From the NCBI GenBank assembly GCA_935421135.1, contig OW285192.1, positions 849,501 through 913,500 on the forward strand: a stretch of DNA of 64,000 nucleotides. Direction: 5' to 3'. Numbering within the stretch: position 1 is the stretch's first letter; every line of letters starts with the position of its first letter. Below are positions 44,501 through 54,500 of this stretch, piece after piece. The DNA is from Bugulina stolonifera (taxonomy: Eukaryota > Bryozoa > Gymnolaemata > Cheilostomatida > Bugulidae). The notes beneath the pieces were generated by a model. It made no database searches and had not been told where the DNA came from. It was given only the letters and a program-made list of their open reading frames with translations. The position numbers and the translations under genes are program-made.

Positions 44501-44814
44501 TATGTGCATCAGTAACATATTATCAGGTACATTGCACTAAGCATAGATATACACTACAGGCCAAGGCAGATGCCGATTTGAAAGAGCTGAAGGCAGCCGA
44601 GTCAAGAAAGTCTGCTGTCTCACACAAATCTGAAGCCAGTCATACAGCCACTAATAAATCAACAGACCGGCAGGCAGAAAAACCAGGTGGAAAATCTAGA
44701 GAAAAACTTCCAGAGAAACCTGGAGAGAAGTCTTCAGAAAAGCCCAAAAAGAAGGGAGGAGCCGACAGCCCCAGGCCATCATCAGGGGGGAAGAGAAAGG
44801 CATCAAAGAAATAA
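41535..44814 (+). CDS. EGF-like single-pass membrane protein, 3' exons only
   Basis: Five exons join in phase: 41535-41689, 42047-42195, 42329-42512, 42807-42889 and 44560-44814 (TAA), giving about 275 residues with the N-terminus missing. Order: an EGF-like Cys-rich segment (CECIHGVCEGDSCSCYAQF, then TGATC), a second Cys cluster (CGNGFCEVGQAC, CCSDVEC), a short stalk, a transmembrane helix (YVGIACIVLMIGAMVAAVVI), then a cytoplasmic tail of about 190 residues. The tail ends in a Lys/Glu/Ser/Pro-rich segment finishing KASKK. Type I topology is predicted. I do not recognise the family; animal EGF-TM receptors and adhesion proteins share only this general plan. Upstream exons probably lie 5' of 41535, possibly including 37888-38007. 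It is convergent with CCDC22, 706 bp apart. Confidence 0.75.
42930..43096. repeat. 11-bp tandem repeat (ACCATGTACAA-type)
   Basis: About 15 imperfect copies of ACCATGTACAA/ACCATGTAAAA lie just downstream of the fourth listed exon of the EGF gene. The following TA-target element is inserted at its end. Confidence 0.8.
43097..44402. mobile_element. TA-target TIR element with eight GGGGTAAGTTGTGCC motifs
   Basis: Ends GGGGAAGGCGGGGTAAGTTG and its near complement ending ACCTTCCCC, each flanked by TA. The 15-mer GGGGTAAGTTGTGCC occurs four times forward (43106, 43302, 43332, 44007) and four times reversed (43281, 44024, 44047, 44379, with small changes in the last two). 1306 bp. No intact transposase. 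It lies in the last intron of the EGF-like gene. Confidence 0.8.
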
Positions 44815-45520
44815 CTTGGGCAGTAATCATGCATCAATTGCTATAATGCACCATTAAGTGACAGATAATGTGCTATGTTCTACTTTGTCTATATAATGAA
44901 TGACAATGTACTAATACTGTGTCCATTTATGGTAATGTGTGATATTGGGACCAAATAAGGTAATGTGTTATATTGTGACCATAATATAATATAATATGGT
45001 AATTTGTTCAGCTATTGCTATAATTGCAGTATTATTATTATTGTTTTGAGTTTGGTTGTGGTGCTGCTTATTCTTATTATATTGTCTGTATAGTTACAAG
45101 TAATTGTATGTTGAAAGTTAACTAAAATATTTGATGAAATGATAACATGTCTGAACCTGTTGGTTAAATAGAATGTACATTATATTTTAATGGAATTGGC
45201 AAAATTCAAAACATTATAAAGCCAACCAATACGAGAGCCTAGTGGAGTTGGGCCCACTGATGTTGTAACTGTATACTTAGTATAGAAAGGTGATTAGTCA
45301 AAATTAATAAATTGCAGAGGAATAGTTTTGCAGTAATAGGCAGCCTATGGGCATAATTTATATAATTAATATACAGTGCATGTAGTACAGTTGGTGATGA
45401 GTAGTAATGGACATTACATACATTCATGTAATCTTCATACACACACATACACATACGCATGTATATGCATACTGTACATACACATGTACATACACATTTA
45501 CAATAGCATTACGTAGTCTG
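44815..45520. other. Convergent 3' spacer between the EGF-like gene and CCDC22
   Basis: AT-rich. AATAAA at about 45306 on the plus strand could end the EGF-like transcript. No gene was seen. Confidence 0.45.
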
Positions 45521-48500
45521 TCACTGCTTAACCTTAGCTAGAAGCTGTTGATTTTCTTTTTTCATCTGCTTGTAGTCAGCAATTATCGTATCCAAATTGG
45601 ATGATGCATCGTTCCTCTTTTCTTGGTCAATCTAAAGAAAGTGTGGAGGTACTTGTATGTGCATTGATCTCTCTAATGGTGTGGTTGATAGTGATATACC
45701 TATGTAAGCATGCAACTTGACTAATTCCGAATGAGAATAAATAACTGATTCAAATGGTGCAGGAGAAAATGACTGTCTGTACTCTGTACCCTTTATTTGC
45801 AAAACTCCAACCACCTTCACCTCAGAACTTTTATGATTAATTGCTAAAAGAGACACTAAGAGCCCTGAGTAGGTGCAGGGAATCCGTAGCCTCTCCTAGA
45901 TTAGCTAGTATTCTGGTGGGTAAATAAAACACACAGCAGCTATGCATAAGACAACTAAGTGCAGATACAAAACATCCTGAACTCCTAAATTTATCACCTG
46001 TTTAGTGACAGAAAATGCAAAATGGAGGGTCTTATTCTGAAAGTGCCCACTGGGTATATGCACACCTCTGTGTAGTAATAATATGTATAGAATTACCTGA
46101 CCCTCCAGCTGCTCTATCTCTCTGAGTATAACCCCAGTATCCTCTACAGTTGAACGGACACAACTAAAGTTCTCATGCAGAGAGGCCAGGTACTTATATG
46201 CTGCCTTGACACTATCATCTCTCTTGGCATCCTGCCAACAAGTCATGCATCTGCATATTACGTTGTGGTACAATTGCAGTGAGGGTTCATATAGGTAACG
46301 GCTGGAAGGTTAGGTGGTTTACATAGGGAGAATACTACACAGCTCAACAATCCCAGACAATGTACCACAGGTGCCAGAGTTACCAACTAGAGAGTTGAAG
46401 TGGCACTGTGTGTATGCTTGCAGATGAGAGACGACATCTACTAATATCTAGATTTAATTATACACTACTACAGTGATGCAGATTGTGTGTAGCATAGACA
46501 ATGCAGTTTGACTAGAGCAAGGGTTCTCAACCTTCTTCATACCATGGCCCACTTTGCTCAATCCAAAATGCAATGTACCTATGGCCCAAGAGATTGAGAA
46601 ACTGCTACGGCAGCCTACTTACCAGTATGGACCCCTGGTGAGCTGTACTAGTTGATAATTGGTTAAACAGTAAAGTAAAGTATGTTCAATATATATTCAT
46701 CTGCAGTTAAACCCTATTGAACCCATGTTAAATACATTAGATAAAAATACATCCAAAAAAATACACCACAAGTTACATCATTAACACAGTCATTAGGTAC
46801 ACAAATTGGGTAAAATTAATAGATGTACTTACATTACATTAAATAAATTGGATAACAGTAATACATGTGCTTACAGTTTATTAAAACCAACTACATACAG
46901 ATACATGCTGGGCCAAACACAGTCAGCCAGCTAGTCAGGCTATATAGCCTGACACAGCAATGAATTTCTCAATAGGTTCAGGGATTTAGGTTCCTGGCTC
47001 TGGAAATATCTGGGAAATATTGCTCAATCTCTGCTTTCAGTGCCTTGAGATGTGCTTCAGCTTCAGCCAGATATGTCAGCTGCTGCAGGAAGTGCTTGTC
47101 ACTGAACTTGTCATCAATACTTGGTGGGTGTTGCTCAACCCCCCCCCCCCGAAAGGTTGCTGTGGCCCCCTGGGGCACCGGTGGCGCCCTGTTGAGAACC
47201 CCTGGACTAGAGTATAATTCATGTTGTATAGCTTGCATTGTGTGAGACCATAATTGAGTGTATACTGAATAGATGCATACTGTAATATCTGGTAGAAAGT
47301 ATAGACATACATGTACACATAATTGTACATAAAAATGTTAACATATACCTTAAATATCAGCTCATCTGTCACCGTGAATGTACGATCTAACTTCCCACTC
47401 AGTAAATTTGTATCCTTCTGCACCGCTCTCGTGTCTTGGAGTACCTAAAATCATAGGAATAGTGAACAGACAGTACCTGAACCTGCTGCTATAAGTGCTG
47501 GTTAGATACTTCTGACACAGAGAGACTTGTAGTAGGGTCTACACTGTATATACACTTACATCGAGTTACTTAGGCTGTGCATACACTCAGTCTTGGGTTC
47601 AACACCATTCATTGTTGACAATCCGTACAATACTTGTGAAGATTGTTATTGCCGTTTGGACATTGAAGAGTATACTGTTAGTGTCTAGTGAGTACTAGAG
47701 AGTATACTGTTAGTGTCTAGTGAGTACTAGAGAGTATACTGTTAGTGTCTAGTGAGTACTAGAGAGTATACTGTTAGTGTCTAGTGAGTACTAGAGAGTA
47801 TACTGTTAGTGTCTAGTGAGTATTGGAGAGTATACTGTTAGTGTCTAGTGAGTACTAGAGAGTATACTGTTAGTGTCTAGTGAGTATTGGAGAGTATACT
47901 GTTAGTGTCTAGTGAGTACTAGAGAGTATACTGTTAGTGTCTAGTGAGTACTAGAGAGTATACTGTTAGTGTCTAGTGAGTACTAGAAAGTATACTGTTA
48001 GTTTCTAGTGAGTATTGGAGAGTATACTGTTAGTGTCTAGTGAGTACTAGAGAGTATACTGTTAGTTTCTAGTGAGTATTGGAGAGTATACTGTTAGTGT
48101 CTAGTGAGTACTGGAGAGTATACTGTTAGTGTCTAGTGAGTACTAGAGAGTATACTGTTAGTTTCTAGTGAGTATTGGAGAGTACACTGCTAGTGTCTAG
48201 TGAGTACTGGAGAGTATACTGTTAGTTTCTAGTGAGCATTGGAGAGTATACTGTTAGTGTCTAGTGAGTACTGGAGAGTATACGACTACTCAGTTAGGTA
48301 TGTATGTGTAATGATCTACTTACTCTGTCAATATCATGTTTCTGTTTCTTAATGTTCCCAACAATCTCTATAATCTTCTTAGTGTAGGAGGACCTGGATA
48401 CATCTCGGCTCATTTTCGAATATTCAACAGTCTAAAATAGTAGCGGTATTAGCAGCGGGAAAAGTAATAGTATCGGTAGAAGTACCAGTAGCAGTAATAA

Positions 48501-51500
48501 TAGCGATAGAAGTAACAGATGCAGTAACAGTAGCGGTAGAAGTGACAGTAGCAGTAACAGTAGCACTAATCATAGCAGTAGCGGTAGTGGTAGTGATAGC
48601 AGCGGTAGTAGCAGTAACAGTAGCAGTATAAATAATTAAAAATTGCAAAAATACACACATGTACTACAGACATACTAAATACTCACACACTACAGACATA
48701 CGACACATACTATACACACACTATAGACATACTACACATATACTATACACACACTACAGATATACTACACATAAATACTATACACACACTATAGGCATGC
48801 TACACATATACTATACACACACTACAGACATACTACACATATACTATACACACACTACAGACATACTACACATATACTATACACACACTACAGACATACT
48901 ACACATATACTATACACACACTACAGACATACTACACATATACTATACACATACTACAGACATACGACACATATACTATACACACACTATAGACACACTA
49001 CACATTACACACATAAATATTATGTACTTGACTTACCAAAGATTTAACCTGCTCATCCTTTAGCCTTGCTTCTTCAGAAGCTGACTTCATCTGCTGTTTG
49101 AATGTCTGCAGCTCAGCTAACTTTTGCTCTATAGTAACTTGCCGAGTGGAAGCCTTGGTTCTCAGCTCTTCCAGCTGCTGCTCAAGGGGGGCTTTGTGAT
49201 CCAACCACTGTGTCTCTAACACCTTCATCTTTGCATCAGCACCAGAAATTATTTGCTACAACAGAGATACACACACTGCAAACAAGTGGTTATTACTTAT
49301 AAAATACACATGAGACATAGCAGATACCATGTTGTGATCTACCCTCTTCATTATCCTTATAGTATATTGCAACATCTACATGTATTACAACAATATAATG
49401 ATTAATTATAATTATAATAATACCTTATAATTTGTTATTGCCTAAGGTGAAAATGTAATGTGTTTTTGTACAAATATTCAACAAACATTAATTCAAAATC
49501 TTAAATTTTGGAAAAATATCAATGAGCAATTTTTATTTTTTAAATCGGATTAATTTAAGACTTGAAACTTGATTGACTCAAGAGTAGACAAATTGCCCCA
49601 GACACAGTTGACAAAAAGTATTCGTCTAACTTCAAAAGTACACGCTATTCTCTTGCAAAGAGGATTATAGTCCCAGAAGCTTTTAAAGCCACACCTTTAG
49701 TCTAGTGATCGTCTGCTCGGACTCTGGAAGTACATCTAAAGTCTTCTTCTTCACTTGATAAGATTTCGTGCGCTCATCGACTTTCTTTTTCTTTTCTTCA
49801 GTATCTTTAACTACCTAAGCAGCCACATATCGTAGTCCAATCAAACTAACCAATCACATTCCATAGTCCAACTAAACTAACCAATCACATTCCATAGTGC
49901 AATAAAACTAACCAATCACATTCCATAGTGTAACAAAACTAATCAATCACGTTCCATACTCTAACAAAACTAATCAATCATGTTCCATAGTCTAACAAAA
50001 CTAAATAACCAAATGTCAAAGTTGAACAGAGCTAACCAGCGAATAGCAATAAGTAGTATATTTGAGGCTTATGTATCGACTAACCTGCTGTTTAGCTGTT
50101 GCTGCCTTTTCTGAATTTTTTGTGAGTTTAGAAATTCTACTTGTCACTTGCTGTAATTCTGCCTTCATTCGTTCGATTTCCTCTTCCCGTTTAGCCTTCA
50201 TTTCCTGTGTAATGTACATTTGTATTTGTGTGTGAAACTACAACTCCCACCATATAGCTACATAGCAATAAAGAGTATATTTTAGCAAACATAGTTGCCA
50301 TAATAACCTATTATAAATGTCTATGTTCTACCTCTTCAGACACCGAAGTGTGATCCTCATTAGATTCTCCCTCAGTTTCACTCTGTCCAGAAGTTGCCTT
50401 CTCCTTCCCTTCGGACTAGCAGAGAATGACAAAAGTATCTTATAATTTACATGTACAATGAAGAAGCATGTGTCACCTGAGACATAGAAACATCACAGTA
50501 GTCCATAGGCGTATTTGGAAACTGTACTGGTTCATATAGGACTGCTCTGACTATCGGATACAACTTGAGCGTTCAGGCCTGACTAATGCTTGATTTGAAG
50601 GGGCTTCCCCTTTTTACAATAAAATATTATTACCAGGCACGCCTAACCTAGCGTTATAGCTAGCGCTATATTATTGAATCAAATATATTGTTATTGCAGC
50701 AGATTGCTATTTATAACCTTGCACGGTGCAATATCCGAATATGCATATTGTTGCTGCACATACACTAGGCGACCAGGCCTACATGTATATATGATGGTAC
50801 CGATTCCAGGTAATGGCTCCGCTTTTAAATCCTTACATACTTCCTGAAATCAAAGACTGACTTGAATGTTCACACAAGCTTGATCAATTATGATAGAGGA
50901 AAGATTAAGTCAACTAAACCACAGTTTGATGTACAGAACCGCATCGACAGCATTGGTGTAGCCCTTCATGTGTTTAGACTGCGCCCTGAATGAGTTTTGC
51001 ATCGAAGCTATCCACTATCCCCTTCAGCATACGTCAGTAAAGTTAGACATACTCGGTGATTGGTTCACTTCTATAATGTCAAGATGATAATAATGCTCTT
51101 GCCTTGTAACTTACTTTAAGTTTGGACGTGTGCTGCAACTTTTCAAGTTGCGTGAACCGGGACTGGGGGAGCTCTGCTAATGTTCGCTCTAGAGTCTTCT
51201 GTATCTCCGCTTCCTTTTCAGCTAGCAGTTGCTGGCGTATTTCTTCGGTTTTCTGGGCCTTGGTTTTACTCTGAAATCAATATGGCAGTCCATATAACAC
51301 AACACCAGACAAGAAGAGTTGCTAACTAAACAAATATAGTCTAAGTATAATCTGATACCAGGACTATACCATACAGGCAAGAAAAATATAGAATTAGAAC
51401 TGCACCGTGCAGGCTAGACGAGTATAAAATTAGAATTGCACACGCTAGAAAAGTTTAGATGTAGAATTGCACACGCTAAAAAAGTATAGAATTAGAATTG

Positions 51501-54500
51501 CACATACTAGAAAAGTATAGAACCAAAGCAGCACGGATTATTACAACATAGAATTAGAACTGACCTGTTTAGCTGAATGCAGCCGCCATTGAGAATTGTG
51601 ATGAGCTACGAGCTGCAAAGCACTGTTCTCTATGAGAGCTGAACATAGAGCTGCAGAGTTAGCACACTGCTCTCCAACAGATGGCAGATTATTCTCATAA
51701 TATCTTTTCATATCACTGCTTAGCTTTCTCTTACCGTCTCCAACAGCAGCGGCTGACAGGATCTCATGACCTCGAAACACCTGTAACTCATGTCTGTCTT
51801 GACAGCAGATGGATGGAAGCCAAACTTGCTTCAGCTGAGCTTCTATCGCCAATTTGATAGATGACCTGAGTTGACCACCTGACCCTTAATGATTATTACA
51901 ATGTAATTTTAGGATGACATTCTAGCTATGAGAGCATAATACAATCATACAAGAAGTAGAATGAAGAGTATAATGTTCTTCTGAAGTAAACTAACCAGAT
52001 GGAGTTGAAGAGTCCTCCGTTCCTCCTGGCGAATCTCTGGGCAGTTTATCTATTAAAAACATGAGGATTTTCCTGATATCAGCTTCATTAGAGTATAGGA
52101 ACGTCTGGTAGCCAACTTCTCCTTTGTAGCCAATATCCTAGACAGGGAATAAACAGCAAGCTAAGTAAACTAATCCATTAGCCATAACCAGTGACAGTAC
52201 ACATACACTGATGCCACTGGGTGTTGTTACACTCTATATTATTCAAGATCTTTTGTAGAGTACAAAAAAATTTACTGTTCCATTGCTAGAATAAGTAAAA
52301 GTGTGTGGTAAATGAAGGATATAATTATTTTCTCAAAGTTATATATGATGCTCCATTGAATGACTTTTCATGACCTTGAAGTAGCTTGTACAGACTATGA
52401 AACAGCTATACTCTGGTCTATGAAAGATTTAAAAGGTGAGATGCCCCAATACTCCATGGGCTAACAAGTACGTACCATAACAAGGGTGGCCAATGATGAG
52501 CCAGCTCTGAACTTTTGAGACATACCGGGTGGAAGCTTCCTTGGTACATCACAGTTGGTCATGTTGATGGCTTCGACACAGTTAAGAACAGCTTGGTATA
52601 TCATATCAGCAGTGAATGTAGTAAGGCTGACATGCTCTTCCCCTATATCACTATTGATACAATCAGAGACATGCTATTATTCTACATACAAGTAGATACA
52701 GTCAATGCCACCATTCTGTCACTCTCTGGAGTCCATGATGGCCGACTTTCCCACTGAGACTTGCATGTACTTGCAGAATGATAGAGGCTCTGACTAATGT
52801 ATGACAGTGGGGTAGCACATAATGATACGTACTGGCCTGAAAGGTGGCCAGATATTGCGTAAATAATACCAGAAAAGATGTGACTCCTGCCTATGGACAA
52901 TGAAATTAGTTGGCAACAGCAGCACTAATGAAGGAGATTTGCTGTGGACATCATCTTCAGTGCTAATGAACAGCTGCTGCACTTTGATATTCTCCACCAG
53001 ATATTGGATTTAGAAAATTAGAAGTGAATCTATATTGCAGACAAGAATTAGAAACTTAGCAAGAGCAATTTACACTTCTCATGTAATAGCCTACAATATT
53101 GTGATGTTTCAGACCCACTCACATATGCAGACACTTTCTATAACTGCCTGACGATGATCTATACTACTCACCTTATTTACCGCTTAGTTAATCTGTTGCA
53201 TATGTCTAAACTTGCCTACTATTATTTGTATCATACCATCAAGTAGAACACTATTATACTAAGTATTATTCAATGTTGTAAGCCTATCACAAATAAGGCC
53301 GACATCTCAGAATATGCTGGTTTTTATATATAATACGTTTCTCTTGATTATGCGCATCTTTTATAATAGCCGGCCCTTTTTGAGGTCGGGCCTCGGTCTT
53401 TTGCCTCCATTTTCTTACGCAATTTCCGGGGCTGATACTATATCATCCCTCCCAATACTCTATCGGGCTTTTTACTGGAACTGGCTTTAGTATAAAAGCA
53501 TGAGCATTTTACTGTACAAATCAGTTGATGACTAGACTCCAATAAAGTCCCATCTCTCAACTCAAACCTTACAGAGTCTTCTCTCTGAGAGAGGTAGTTC
53601 CAGCTTTGGTCCCATTGGACTACTAGCCCGAACTCATCCTCGTGCTTGACTGAACATACTCTTTCACATACTCTTTTATGAGCACTAGCATCGGGTCTAT
53701 GACTTTTAAACGTGCATAAGCTACTACATACTGTTCGCTCTTTATGTAATGCTGAAAGCATAGTCTGATCGACCACGCTCAGGCGCTTCCCACACTCGTG
53801 CCATCGGCACCAGTGTATCCTCATTAGCAGAAACATTACAATATTTGTCAGGGAGTCACTCTTAGGAGAGAGTAGTTGCTGAATCCAGGGAAAGGTTTCT
53901 GTTATCTTACTTTGACATTCCTATTGTGTTATTAGACTGTGCTATGTTTGTTTGCTAGAATACATTTATTGATACATATTGATACAGAAATAGATAAACA
54001 TAGCTTGAACGGATTATTACAAATTATTATCAATATTGATATTTGTGATATAAATGCAAGTAAAATTGGCATTTTAATAGGTAGCAAAACAAAGCACACT
54101 GGCACTATTCTCTTGTCGAGATCTAATCTTTAACCTGCTTCGTATGTCTTTGTTTGCAAAACTCCATTTCCCCAAATTTACTAAGACCTTGTGTGAAATA
54201 ATGAAAACCTCTCTATTGATTAATTTGCATCTGAACTGCAAGCGTCTATTAGAAAGGAACTGTGTTTCAAACAAATAAACGCCAATGTAATGTATGCAAA
54301 GTTTCTATCATCCTCTGTAAAAAATGACAATTTAGTAACTGAAAAACAATACAAGTACGACAGACACCATAATCAGTGATTTTCCATGCTTCGTATTCCG
54401 CTTTGCATTTAAAATACGAAGGATGGAATTGGCGAAAAATACGCAATTCCTGACCTTCGTAGGAGCAAGCTCCTTCGAGCGGGAGACGTCGTATTTCCGA

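Noticed and set aside
48659..49063. 134-codon plus-strand open frame
   Set aside because: Produced by the 33-bp tandem repeat; low-complexity YTHTTDI-type peptide.
52515..52757. 80-codon plus-strand open frame
   Set aside because: Shadow of CCDC22 exon 2 on the opposite strand.
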